A stretch of DNA of 32,351 nucleotides. Origin: Verrucomicrobium spinosum (GTDB taxonomy: Bacteria; Verrucomicrobiota; Verrucomicrobiia; JADLBR01; JAIBCM01). Positions 1 through 7,713 of this stretch are shown piece by piece. The stretch is taken from the NCBI GenBank assembly GCA_020718645.1, contig DYRQ01000015.1, positions 1 to 32,351 of the forward strand, written 5' to 3'. The translations under genes were made by a program, and so were the position numbers. Under the pieces are notes generated by a model, which worked only from the letters and a program-made list of their open reading frames with translations, did not search any database and had not been told where the DNA came from. Position 1 is the first letter of the stretch. Every line of letters begins with the position of its first letter.

Positions 1-333
1 AAACAAACCTTCCTCAGTTTCCCCTGTTTTCAATTGCAAAATCTGGGTTCATACTGGATTCCTCCTCATAGGAGCGGACAACTAGGAAATTTATGCCGCA
101 TAGATGAAGCCCTAACCCACGAACCACACGGAATACACTGATGTGTGTGGGGGGGGTGTCTCACGCGGAGATGCGGAGGCGCGGAGGGGAAATAGGAAAA
201 GAATCCGTCAGTGGACGGACTCGTCCTGCGGCGAGCTGGATTCACAGGGTTTTCCAGGGCGTTTTTTTTATACCACGGATTACACGGATAGCACGGATGG
301 TGGAAAGGGGGGGGATCTCACGCAATGAAAGAA

Positions 334-353
334 GCGGCGGCGTCTCGCCGCCG
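334..353. repeat. GC-rich hairpin
   Basis: A perfect stem of CGGCGGCG (335-342) and CGCCGCCG (346-353) closes a TCT loop. It sits inside the repeat-rich stretch and has no T-run, so it is more likely part of a dispersed repeat than a classical terminator. Confidence 0.6.
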
Positions 354-361
354 ACAGCACA

Positions 362-385
362 ACACGGGCTGGAAGCTCGTGCTAC
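362..385 (-). repeat. Dispersed GGCTTCCAGCC-type repeat, copy 1 (inverted)
   Basis: The reverse complement of this 24-base block matches 441-464 at 22 of 24 positions. Its core is GCTTCCAGCCCGTGT. The two copies face each other across about 55 bases and could pair into a long hairpin. Confidence 0.65.
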
Positions 386-440
386 TTTAGGGGGAAATAT
401 CACGCAAAGGCACGAAGAGCACGAAGTGGTTTGCAAAAAT

Positions 441-464
441 GTAGCGCGGGCTTCCAGCCCGTGT
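441..464 (+). repeat. Dispersed GGCTTCCAGCC-type repeat, copy 2
   Basis: This is the partner of the inverted copy at 362-385. Internally it contains CGGGCTTCCAGCCCG, itself a near-palindrome with GGGCT and AGCCC arms, so each copy alone can also form a small hairpin. Confidence 0.65.
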
Positions 465-748
465 CTGTCTCTGCGCCTCCGCGTCTCTGTGGTGAACTTC
501 TGCCGTCTGTCGCTTGCCACTTTTCCCGAGTATGCACTTTCCCTTTTCTCCCTGCACTCTTTTGCCTCGGTGATGCCGTCTTTATTAGAAATACTCTAAA
601 AACACGAACCACACGAAAAAGGGGAAGTGGCAGGAAGGGAAGGGTTCCGAGGTAAAATCGGTCAGGACCTTAACGGTCCCAGCTTTGATGATGCTATGGG
701 ATGACTCGGGCGCATTTGGCTGCGGGAAGATGGATTCCTGCCGACAAT

Positions 749-769
749 TGTAGTTGACTAACAACTACA
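749..769 (+). promoter_or_regulatory. Candidate BlaI-family operator
   Basis: A perfect inverted repeat, TGTAGTTG (749-756) and CAACTACA (762-769) around ACTAA, lies 19 bases before the ATG of the BlaI-type repressor. BlaI/MecI repressors bind dyads with TACA/TGTA half-sites, and these genes normally regulate themselves (family knowledge). The half-site and position fit this; binding itself is inferred. Confidence 0.7.
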
Positions 770-788
770 CCTGTGGTTGTGTGAGCGC

Positions 789-1172
789 ATGAGCAAGGGT
801 AAAATCACCGAAGCGGAATGGGAAGTCATGGAGGTTTTGTGGGCGGAGAACAAACCGCTGACTTCCTCGGCTATCATCGGAAAACTCGAGCGAAAAACTG
901 ACTGGGCGCCCAATACGATCCGCACGCTCTTGGCCCGGCTGGTTGAAAAGAATTGTGCGACCACGCACAAGCTCGAGGGAAAGCTGTTCTACTCCACGGC
1001 TGTTCCCCGTAGGCAGTGTGTGGACAAGGAAGGTAAAAGTTTCCTTGCCCGAGTCTTCGGTGGTTCTCCCACGCCGCTGCTTCTCCACTTTGCCCGACAA
1101 GCCAAATTCACACCCGAAGAGTTGTCTGCCCTGCGTCGTATTCTCGACCAAAAAGAAAAAGGCTCCAAATGA
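789..1172 (+). CDS. BlaI/MecI-family transcriptional repressor
   Basis: A 127-aa winged-helix repressor of the BlaI/MecI/CopY family, of usual length (about 120-130 aa). The N-terminus has the family signature ITEAEWEVMEVLW, followed by the recognition region around WAPNTIRTLLARLVEKN. A shorter C-terminal part should dimerise and, in known systems, carries the site cut by the partner protease. I chose ATG 789 over an in-frame TTG at 777 because the protein then starts as usual for the family. Its stop overlaps the start of the M56 protease gene (ATGA), so the pair is translationally coupled. A perfect dyad at 749-769 is the probable self-operator. The trigger is not shown: the partner has no penicillin-binding domain, so beta-lactam sensing should not be assumed. 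Confidence 0.9.
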   Translation: MSKGKITEAEWEVMEVLWAENKPLTSSAIIGKLERKTDWAPNTIRTLLARLVEKNCATTHKLEGKLFYSTAVPRRQCVDKEGKSFLARVFGGSPTPLLLHFARQAKFTPEELSALRRILDQKEKGSK

Positions 1173-4009
1173 ACACGCAAGATTATGTATTAAAATGGCT
1201 GGCGGAATCCAGTTGGCAGGCTGGGTGCATGGCGCTCTGCCTTTTCGTGGTGCTCTCAATATTTCGCGGGAGCGTGCCGCCGCGGTGGAGGCATGCGCTC
1301 TGGCTCTTGGTAGCCTGTCGTCTGTTGCTTCCTGCTCTTCCTTCCAGCCCGGTCAGTGCCTACCAAATCATTCCTGCCTCTCCAGCCGTGGCGTGGGAAC
1401 AAGCCCTGCCAGAAACTCCTGCGCCCCCATTCTTGGAACCACCGGCAGCATCTCCCGAGCCTGCACCTGCGACAGCCGTTTCCGGCTTGCTGCCATGGAG
1501 ATGGGATACACGAGAAATCATTTTCTTCCTTTGGCAAGTCGGCGTCACGGCTTTCATTCTCCGGTTAGGGGTCAAGCAACATCTCTTTTATCGCCACTTT
1601 CGTTCCAGTCGTCGGACACCCTCCGAGGGGCTTTGGGGCATCATCGCGAGTGTTGCCCGAGAAGCGGGACTATCTCAGCCACCTCCCTCCTATCTGCTCG
1701 ATAGCACGGCAGGCCCCTCGCTTTTTGGGATTTTCCGGCCTTGCTTGCTTTTGCCGTCCGATGTGCAGACCCGCCTTCAGCCCGAGCAACTCCGGTTGGT
1801 CGTGTTGCACGAGTGCATGCACCTGAAACGATATGATCTCTGGACGCACCTCATGACCCTGTTCGTGAGCGTGACCCACTGGTGGAATCCCTTGGCCTGG
1901 TGGTTGGTCGCCAAGATCAGAGAGGAGAGAGAACTTGCTACCGATGCAGCCGTGTTGGAAATCTTGCGACAAGACCAGCAGAAGGAATACGGGGAAACCC
2001 TGCTGACCCTTGCTCAATCCGAAGAGATTTCCATTGGCGGATTGCAACCTACGATAGGAATATTTGAGAGGCATGCCGACCTCGAATCCCGCCTGCGTCA
2101 ATCAGCGGGTTTTGTCCGGTCCAAACCGCTCTGGTCTGTTGTCGGGCTCCTATGCGTTATCGCGGTCATTCCATTTCTGCTTTCACGAAACCGCATCAAG
2201 TCAACGGAAGATCAGCCGGCTAGAGAGGTTGAAGCAGTGTTACCGTTTGAAGAGTCTGGAGATCCGGAAAAAGACGGGACTGCTATCTGGGAAAAGGTGA
2301 AAGAGAAATATGCGAACTGTGACTCATTCTACTGTGAGGCGGAGGAGATTACTACAAATGACAAACCAGAAAGCCTTTCCGGTAGTGAGAGTAAATTCGT
2401 TCTCAGATTTCAACGCCCAAATCTCATGCGGCTGGATTTTATGCTTCCTTCATCTACCAGTTTTACTCCGGATGTAAGTTCATTTTTCACGAAAGATGGC
2501 AGGTATTTCGGAATCAGGAGTTATAAAAGAGAAATCAAAGAATTCAAAGTAATTGAAAATGGTATCGCTGAAATATCAGGTTCAATATCTGGTTTCCACA
2601 TGTGTTTAATGCTTCTCGGAAAAAGTCAGTCTTTCGACGGTATTGGCAAAGTAGTAGGCAATACTAATGTCCGTGGGCATGAGTGTTACCTGATAGAGTG
2701 TTCAAGAAATCCTCTAGAAAAATATGTTTTTGCGGTGAATAAAAAAACATTTGCCATTCACCAATTTGAGGTTGTCAGTGAAACCACCCCAGAGATGGTC
2801 AAGGCACAAACCGAAAGACTTAAGTCGAGTATAAAAGACCTAAAACAGTTAGAGGCATTATTCCCCAAAGAAGGTTATACAACGACCATCACGAGCACTT
2901 TCACCACCGTGGTATTCGACAAAAAAATGGCTGTCAAAGATTTTGTGTTCGAGGATCCCAAGCGTCCTTACACGCTGCCGCCTCCTATTCAAAGAAGCGA
3001 AGCTGAGACTAAAATGGAAAAAGGGGTCAGTCTCTTGCAAGTAGCCAAAGATCGGAGAACGCCCAACAGTTATCGCGAAGCTGAGACACTTTTTTCCGAA
3101 GTTATCCAAGCTGAACCCAAAAACAGTGAGGCGTGGAGCCGCCGCTGCGAGGCACGGGTGGGGTTGCGAGATTATCATGGTGCCATCTCGGATGCCAGTG
3201 AAGCTTTGGAACTCTTGCCGGGTTATTGGCATTCACTCATGTATCGTGGACAAGCTTATTTCGGACTTGGACAATACGACGATGCGTTGGCTGACTATAA
3301 TACTATACTAAAAAACGATAATCGTTTTTTCTGGCCGCCCGAGCTGAAAGCCTACTGTTATCTGGCGATGGGTCAGTTAGACAAGGCCTATAAGAATTTC
3401 TCGTCCAGTAATTGGAACGATCGTCCCCATATCAAACATCGTATGGGGTTAACGCGGATGTTGATGGGAAAGACGAAGGAAGCTGCGAACGAGTTCCGTG
3501 ATTTGCACGGGTTGTGGAGCGAGCATGGCATCTGTGTAGCTGCCTATGTCAGCGGAGATAGTGCCACGGCGGGCACGATGATAGAACAGCTCTGCAAGAA
3601 AAACCCGGGCTGGTTGGATGGAGCTATTCTGCGATTCGCCATCGGGGTGCAGGACGGCAAAAAAGTCGCCTTCGTGTCTCCGACACAGGCTCAACAACCG
3701 TGGCAGGTAGCCGTGCGCCGGTTGGGAGAAAAGAAGGAGACTTTGGAAGACACATTGAAACAGGTAGTGGATGCGCAGGACCCACTCAAAACTCGGTTGC
3801 ACCAGGCTGATGCCTATCTCTTGGCAGGATATCAAGCGTTGCAAGGACAGGAGAAGAAGGAGGCGCTGGAACATTTTATCAAAAGCGCTCAGCACGGGCA
3901 GATGCTCTCGCACACTTACATTCTAGCACGGCATGAAGCGCTGAGATTGGACCCGACGCTCGAGCCAGCCAAGCTGCTGCCTCAACCGATGTTTGTCACC
4001 ATGCCATAA
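1169..4009 (+). CDS. BlaR1-like M56 membrane protease fused to LolA-like and TPR regions
   Basis: A 946-aa predicted membrane sensor-protease. Residues 1-340 are a BlaR1/MecR1-type M56 domain: hydrophobic segments near the start, the zinc motif HECMH at 214-218, the downstream ELATDAA region at 255-261 (usual glutamate ligand area), and a last membrane segment at about 322-340. In known systems this protease cuts the BlaI repressor when a signal is sensed outside. The usual penicillin-binding sensor is missing. Instead, residues about 360-620 resemble LolA/DUF2092-type lipid-binding beta-sheet proteins (weak, by pattern), and about 630-750 are TPRs (REAETLFSEVIQAEPKN, YDDALADYNTILKND), with a helical tail to the end. 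The DNA for the LolA-like part (about 2200-3000) is visibly richer in A+T than its flanks. The start overlaps the repressor stop. The ligand is unknown. Confidence 0.85.
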   Translation: MNTQDYVLKWLAESSWQAGCMALCLFVVLSIFRGSVPPRWRHALWLLVACRLLLPALPSSPVSAYQIIPASPAVAWEQALPETPAPPFLEPPAASPEPAPATAVSGLLPWRWDTREIIFFLWQVGVTAFILRLGVKQHLFYRHFRSSRRTPSEGLWGIIASVAREAGLSQPPPSYLLDSTAGPSLFGIFRPCLLLPSDVQTRLQPEQLRLVVLHECMHLKRYDLWTHLMTLFVSVTHWWNPLAWWLVAKIREERELATDAAVLEILRQDQQKEYGETLLTLAQSEEISIGGLQPTIGIFERHADLESRLRQSAGFVRSKPLWSVVGLLCVIAVIPFLLSRNRIKSTEDQPAREVEAVLPFEESGDPEKDGTAIWEKVKEKYANCDSFYCEAEEITTNDKPESLSGSESKFVLRFQRPNLMRLDFMLPSSTSFTPDVSSFFTKDGRYFGIRSYKREIKEFKVIENGIAEISGSISGFHMCLMLLGKSQSFDGIGKVVGNTNVRGHECYLIECSRNPLEKYVFAVNKKTFAIHQFEVVSETTPEMVKAQTERLKSSIKDLKQLEALFPKEGYTTTITSTFTTVVFDKKMAVKDFVFEDPKRPYTLPPPIQRSEAETKMEKGVSLLQVAKDRRTPNSYREAETLFSEVIQAEPKNSEAWSRRCEARVGLRDYHGAISDASEALELLPGYWHSLMYRGQAYFGLGQYDDALADYNTILKNDNRFFWPPELKAYCYLAMGQLDKAYKNFSSSNWNDRPHIKHRMGLTRMLMGKTKEAANEFRDLHGLWSEHGICVAAYVSGDSATAGTMIEQLCKKNPGWLDGAILRFAIGVQDGKKVAFVSPTQAQQPWQVAVRRLGEKKETLEDTLKQVVDAQDPLKTRLHQADAYLLAGYQALQGQEKKEALEHFIKSAQHGQMLSHTYILARHEALRLDPTLEPAKLLPQPMFVTMP

Positions 4010-4046
4010 GGCACAGCAGAGAGCGGATTTTAGTTTGGAGGATTCC

Positions 4047-4481
4047 ATGAAAAACTTAGGGAAAATAATTGGGTTCGTGTGGGTTTTTAGTGTGGCGATG
4101 TCGGTGCGGGCCCAGAATCCAACAGAAGATCCGGCGGCCAAGCTGGCGGAGGTGAAGATGTTTGCGCTGGGAGCGACCGGCTTAGCCGGGACACTGTCGG
4201 AGGGTGAACTGGCCTATCAGGCATTGGCTGCGGATAAAGAGGCGCTCCAGAAATTCTCCCGCCTGCTCAAGAAAGGAAACCCACAGGCGCAGTGCTATGC
4301 CTTGGTTTGGTTTCGGCAAACCGAAATGTATCTATTTGATCTCGTTGCCGCTGGGTATATTCGAGATGAATCACCCGTGGTGGTGGGGGATGGTTGTTTC
4401 GTGACGAGCAAAAAACTGTGCGATCTGGTTCTGCAGATTGGAATGGGGTCACTCAACAAGGATGCCCCCCAGAATTATTGA
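4047..4481 (+). CDS. Small exported protein of unknown function
   Basis: A 144-aa protein I do not recognise. It begins with a clear signal peptide: Lys near the N-terminus, a hydrophobic core IIGFVWVFSVAMSV, and a probable cleavage after A22 (VRA-QN). The mature part has a helical stretch with ELAYQALAADKEALQKFSRLL, which could act like a repeat or scaffold helix. ATG 4047 is preferred over the upstream in-frame start because GGAGG (4037-4041) lies 5 bases before it and the signal peptide then starts correctly. It is 37 bases downstream of the M56 protease and so is probably in the same operon. Being exported, it may work with the outward-facing part of that protein (inference). Confidence 0.65.
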   Translation: MKNLGKIIGFVWVFSVAMSVRAQNPTEDPAAKLAEVKMFALGATGLAGTLSEGELAYQALAADKEALQKFSRLLKKGNPQAQCYALVWFRQTEMYLFDLVAAGYIRDESPVVVGDGCFVTSKKLCDLVLQIGMGSLNKDAPQNY

Positions 4482-4494
4482 ATCAGAGGATGCG

Positions 4495-4791
4495 ATGAAA
4501 AAAGCCTATATACTCACGGCAGAGCCGAGCGATGCTGGCGCGTGGTTGACGCAGATGCGCGATGAGGTGGCGCAGGGGTATGCGATATTTGTCCACTTGC
4601 TCGATGAGGCTGTGGTGTTGTGTCAGGGGGAGGTGTGGGTGGAGTTAGTGTCGGTGACGCCGCGTGTTTCGCTCTGTGCCTTGGCGTTGCAGAGAAGAAA
4701 TATGGAAGCACCAACCGAGGCGGTGCTGGGAGGCTTGGCTACGGTGGGGGCGCTAATCGAGGGATGCGATGTGTGGGAGTGCCCTATATGA
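4495..4791 (+). CDS. Small protein, possibly DsrE/TusB-like
   Basis: A 98-aa cytoplasmic protein. An alternating hydrophobic strand at the start (KKAYILTAEP), a central strand with acidic residues (GYAIFVHLLDEAVVL), a segment with a single Cys (VSLCALALQRRNM) and a late Gly-rich helix recall the DsrE/DsrF/TusB fold of sulfur-relay proteins. This is a pattern-level guess, not a firm match. ATG 4495 is preceded by GAGG and lies 13 bases after the previous stop; its own stop overlaps the next start (ATGA). The pairing of two similar-sized small proteins is typical of DsrE-type heteromers. An unrelated conserved small protein remains possible. Confidence 0.5.
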   Translation: MKKAYILTAEPSDAGAWLTQMRDEVAQGYAIFVHLLDEAVVLCQGEVWVELVSVTPRVSLCALALQRRNMEAPTEAVLGGLATVGALIEGCDVWECPI

Positions 4792-5102
4792 GTGGAGAGC
4801 CAAGACGGGTGCTGATTGGGTTTGTATCGGGTAACGCTGCTCGGTTTGCAGAAGCTGTGCGAGTGGCTGCTGGGTTGGCGGTGCAGGGGTCGTTTCCCGT
4901 GGATTTTTGGATGGGCGCCACCGTGCTGGGCGCAGTAGGAGAAGCGGAGATCGAGGCACTACAGGAGTTGGCGGATTCAGGTGGCTGTCTGCTGGTCGCT
5001 TCTGGGTTGGTAGATGCTCGAGCACTCTTCGGGACAACCCTCGACTGGACAGAGTGGGAAGGGCCGAGCGCTGGGGAGTTAAGACGGTGTCTGAGGTTTT
5101 GA
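4788..5102 (+). CDS. Small conserved-type protein, possibly DsrE-like partner
   Basis: A 104-aa protein starting with a strand and loop (RVLIGFVSGNAARFAEAVRVA), then a second strand (FPVDFWMGATVLG), a helix (EIEALQELADSGG) and a strand with Cys (CLLVASGLVD). This alpha/beta order resembles DsrE-like proteins, as in the preceding gene, to which it is coupled by an ATGA overlap. No catalytic motif is clear. Its 3' end overlaps by 24 bases the convergent TPR gene on the other strand. It is the last gene of the BlaI/M56 operon. Confidence 0.5.
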   Translation: MSGEPRRVLIGFVSGNAARFAEAVRVAAGLAVQGSFPVDFWMGATVLGAVGEAEIEALQELADSGGCLLVASGLVDARALFGTTLDWTEWEGPSAGELRRCLRF

Positions 5103-5441
5103 TTCAGTGGGGGTAGGTGCGAGTTTGCCTCCCCAAGAAAGTATCTTGGCTTTCGTGCCGGCGGATTCGGCTTCTTTGATCTGGCCGTTGCGAACATAGG
5201 CAAGAGAGAGGCTGGTCCAGAGCATCTGGTCATTGGGCTGCAAGGCGGTGGCGCGGAGACCTGCCTCGATGGCCTCGGGATATTTCCCGGTTTTCATCAG
5301 AGCCATGCCGAGTGCGTGCCAGCCATCTACAAAGAGGGGATCGAGGGTGACACATTGTTGGTAGAGGGAGACGGCACTCTCCAATTCGCCGATGGCGAGT
5401 TCGCCGTTGGCATCGTCAAATAGTCTCTCTCTCTCATCCAT
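5079..5441 (-). CDS. Small TPR-repeat protein
   Basis: A 120-aa protein almost wholly made of about three tetratricopeptide repeats: GELESAVSLYQQCVTLDP, then DGWHALGMALMKTGKYPEA with IEAGLRATALQPND, then WTSLSLAYVRNGQIKEAE. TPRs mediate protein-protein contacts; the partner is unknown. The reading frame is open upstream to 5612, but the part before residue M58 is basic, Cys-rich and unlike a TPR protein, so I start at ATG 5441 (MDERERLF). No strong ribosome site is seen. It has no signal peptide. It diverges from rho, with about 186 bases between the starts. Confidence 0.7.
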   Translation of the reverse strand: MDERERLFDDANGELAIGELESAVSLYQQCVTLDPLFVDGWHALGMALMKTGKYPEAIEAGLRATALQPNDQMLWTSLSLAYVRNGQIKEAESAGTKAKILSWGGKLAPTPTESKPQTPS

Positions 5442-5627
5442 GCGAGAGACAACCTGCGCTGGTTTGCGCCGGATGCAACTTCGAGAGGGGTGTCTGAGTG
5501 CCGAAAACTTTTTTTTGATATGGCTGCAAATAATTCTTGCCCTGCACGAGAAATCGCGCATGGTGTCGTCATCACCGAAGGCCTGATCAGGCGTCCAGTG
5601 ACTCTCTAACAATTCACAGGCAAGTTT

Positions 5628-7337
5628 ATGTTAAAACCCAAATTCAAGCGCAAACCGCGGGCAGGTTCCCGTGAGAATTCCAACCCCGCTGAGCAAGAAG
5701 GCCAGCTCCCCATGGACACCGAAGAGTCGGTGGGACAGGGTTCTTCCAGACCAGAGCAACCAGCGCCAGCTCCCGTTTCTGAGGCTATTACTCCCAGTCC
5801 GCAGGTTGAATCCCCTGCGGTAGTCGTGGACCCCCAGTCAGTGCCTGAGGCTGCACCAGTCGTGGATCCGCAGGTGATCGTGGAGCCCAAACCACAAATC
5901 AATCCCCAGACGCCCGCACAGCAGGGGCCATCTGGCCAACAGGGCCAACAGCCGACTCAGCAGGGTCAATCTGGGCAGCAAGGCCAGCACCACCACCATA
6001 AGCATCACAAACATCACAAGCACCAGAACCAGCAGCGCGAAGAGGCACCGCAAGGCCCCGCTGAACCGCAAAAGCTTGGGCTGCGTCTCGAACTCGGTAA
6101 ATTGCAGGACATGCCCATTGCCGACTTGAATCAGCTCGCGCAAGACGAGTTTCAGGTCGAGAACTGCGGTTCCCTGCGCAAGCACGAGATCATTTTCGAG
6201 ATACTCAAACGCAACGCCTCCCGCCAGGGCAACATGACCGCCGAAGGTGTGGTGGAGCGGTTGGGGGATGGCTACGGCTTCCTCCGCTCTCCGAGGTTCA
6301 ACTACACGCCTTCGCCCGACGATATCTATATCCCGCCCTCGATCATCCGCAGACACGGGCTCAAGACCGGTGATCTGGTCGAGGGTGAAATCCGTTCACC
6401 GAAAGAGAAAGAGCGTTATTTCGCCTTGGTGCGCGTGGACAAGATCGAGGGCAAAACTCTTGATCAGCAGATTAACAAAGTCCACTTCGACAACTTGACG
6501 CCGCTCTTCGCAAATCGCCGGCTCATCCTCGAGACGACGCCGGGCGAATTCGCCATGCGCGCCATGGATCTGGTGACGCCGATTGGCTTCGGGCAACGCG
6601 GCCTGATCGTGGCGCCCCCCCGCGTCGGTAAGACTATCCTCATGCAGAAGATCGCCAACGCGATCACGACGAACAACCCCAAGTCGCACCTGATCGTGTT
6701 GCTCATTGACGAGCGTCCCGAGGAGGTCACCGACATGGAGCGTTCCGTCAATGGCGAGGTCATTAGCTCCACCTTCGACGAGGCTCCCGAGCGCCATGTG
6801 CAGGTGGCTGAAATCGTCATCGAGCGTGCCCGCCGATTGGCCGAACAGAAAGTGGATGTCATCATCCTGCTGGATTCGCTCACCCGTTTGGCTCGCGCTT
6901 ATAACACCGTCCAGCCCCACTCCGGCAAAATCCTATCCGGCGGTGTGGATGCCAACGCGTTGCACAAGCCAAAAAGATTTTTCGGTGCGGCTCGCAACAT
7001 CGAGGAAGGTGGCAGCATCACCATCATTGCCACGGCGCTCATCGAGACGGGTAGCAAGATGGATGAAGTTATTTTCGAGGAATTCAAAGGCACGGGCAAC
7101 ATGGAGATCCATCTGGATCGCGCCCTCTCCGACAAACGCATCTATCCCGCCTTCAATATCGCCAAATCTGGCACCCGCAAAGAAGAGTTGCTCTACCATC
7201 CGGACGAGCTGCCGCGCATTCATATCTTGCGCCGCGCCTTGGCCGGTGCCCCTCCAGTAGAGGCCATGGAAATCCTGCTCGATCGCGTCAAGAAAACCCG
7301 CAGCAATATGGAATTCTTGATGGCGATGAACATATAA
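5628..7337 (+). CDS. rho: Transcription termination factor Rho with long Q/H-rich N-terminal extension
   Basis: A 569-aa ATP-dependent RNA helicase that ends transcription as a hexamer. The canonical protein is about 420 aa. Here residues 1 to about 145 are an added low-complexity region: Pro/Glu/Val-rich, then Gln/Gly-rich ([18 protein letters not shown]), then a His/Lys block at about 121-133. The usual domains follow: helix-rich Rho_N with [20 protein letters not shown], the cold-shock RNA-binding domain ([20 protein letters not shown]), and the ATPase with Walker A APPRVGKT at 329-336, Walker B region [17 protein letters not shown], and the conserved [20 protein letters not shown]. Walker A reads PPRVGKT where E. 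coli has PPKAGKT. The gene is followed 7 bases later by a lipid kinase gene. Confidence 0.97.
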   Translation: MLKPKFKRKPRAGSRENSNPAEQEGQLPMDTEESVGQGSSRPEQPAPAPVSEAITPSPQVESPAVVVDPQSVPEAAPVVDPQVIVEPKPQINPQTPAQQGPSGQQGQQPTQQGQSGQQGQHHHHKHHKHHKHQNQQREEAPQGPAEPQKLGLRLELGKLQDMPIADLNQLAQDEFQVENCGSLRKHEIIFEILKRNASRQGNMTAEGVVERLGDGYGFLRSPRFNYTPSPDDIYIPPSIIRRHGLKTGDLVEGEIRSPKEKERYFALVRVDKIEGKTLDQQINKVHFDNLTPLFANRRLILETTPGEFAMRAMDLVTPIGFGQRGLIVAPPRVGKTILMQKIANAITTNNPKSHLIVLLIDERPEEVTDMERSVNGEVISSTFDEAPERHVQVAEIVIERARRLAEQKVDVIILLDSLTRLARAYNTVQPHSGKILSGGVDANALHKPKRFFGAARNIEEGGSITIIATALIETGSKMDEVIFEEFKGTGNMEIHLDRALSDKRIYPAFNIAKSGTRKEELLYHPDELPRIHILRRALAGAPPVEAMEILLDRVKKTRSNMEFLMAMNI

Positions 7338-7344
7338 GTAAGTC

Positions 7345-7713
7345 ATGGCATTACCCCGGCGCGTTTTGAGCCTCGGCCATGCGTTCCGGGGTGTGGTCAG
7401 GGTTTTAGCCACCCAGCGCAACGCACAGATCCAGGTCTGTGTGACGGGAGCTGTTCTTGGTGCTGGCGCGTATTTTTCTCTCTCGCTTCACGAGTGGGTG
7501 GTGGTTCTCCTCTGCATCGGTGCTGTGTTATCGGCGGAGTGCGCCAATACAGCGCATGAGTTTCTGGCAGATGCCGTGCATCCCGAACACTCTGAAAAAA
7601 TCCGCGATGCCAAAGATGCCGCTGCCGCAGCGGTGCTGGTGGTGTCGTGTATCGCGGCTGTCGTAGGGGCTATTATTTTCCTCCCGCATCTGCTGGCTTG
7701 GCTGAGAGGGTGA
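7345..7713 (+). CDS. dgkA: Diacylglycerol/undecaprenol kinase (DgkA family)
   Basis: A 122-aa integral membrane kinase of the prokaryotic DgkA family, of normal length. It phosphorylates diacylglycerol or undecaprenol with ATP, recycling lipid by-products of the envelope. The family signature is present: E65, N68-T-A and E72 in AECANTAHEFLAD, then the basic/acidic ...RDAKDAAAAAVLV stretch that contacts nucleotide and membrane. There are three hydrophobic segments, at about 31-46, 50-66 and 94-118. The RNAQIQV stretch before the first helix matches the usual ERNFRIH area. It lies 7 bases after rho. Its last 41 bases overlap the end of the convergent comEC. Substrate preference (undecaprenol versus diacylglycerol) cannot be told from sequence. 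Confidence 0.9.
   Translation: MALPRRVLSLGHAFRGVVRVLATQRNAQIQVCVTGAVLGAGAYFSLSLHEWVVVLLCIGAVLSAECANTAHEFLADAVHPEHSEKIRDAKDAAAAAVLVVSCIAAVVGAIIFLPHLLAWLRG

Larger units (their letters stand above)
1..748. repeat. Gene-free stretch with clustered short dispersed repeats
   Basis: No open frame here looks like a real gene: the frames overlap each other on both strands and are built from repeat sequence. The stretch is a patchwork of short repeat families. ACCACGGAT/ACACGGAT-type units lie at 121-140, 272-300 and 601-620. A TGTCTCACGCGGAGA-type unit lies at 156-186, with a related inverted unit at 469-494. A CACGCAAAGGCACGAAG-type unit lies at 399-426. There is also a GC hairpin (334-353) and an inverted pair (362-385 / 441-464). 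Related units recur at 30671-30795 and 32080-32261. Similar repeats are common between genes in Verrucomicrobiota and related genomes (family knowledge); their function is unknown. Confidence 0.7.

Noticed and set aside
141-655. Overlapping open frames on both strands at the window start.
   Set aside because: They are composed of dispersed repeats (Cys/Arg/Ser-rich translations), overlap each other, and have no ribosome sites or recognisable domains.
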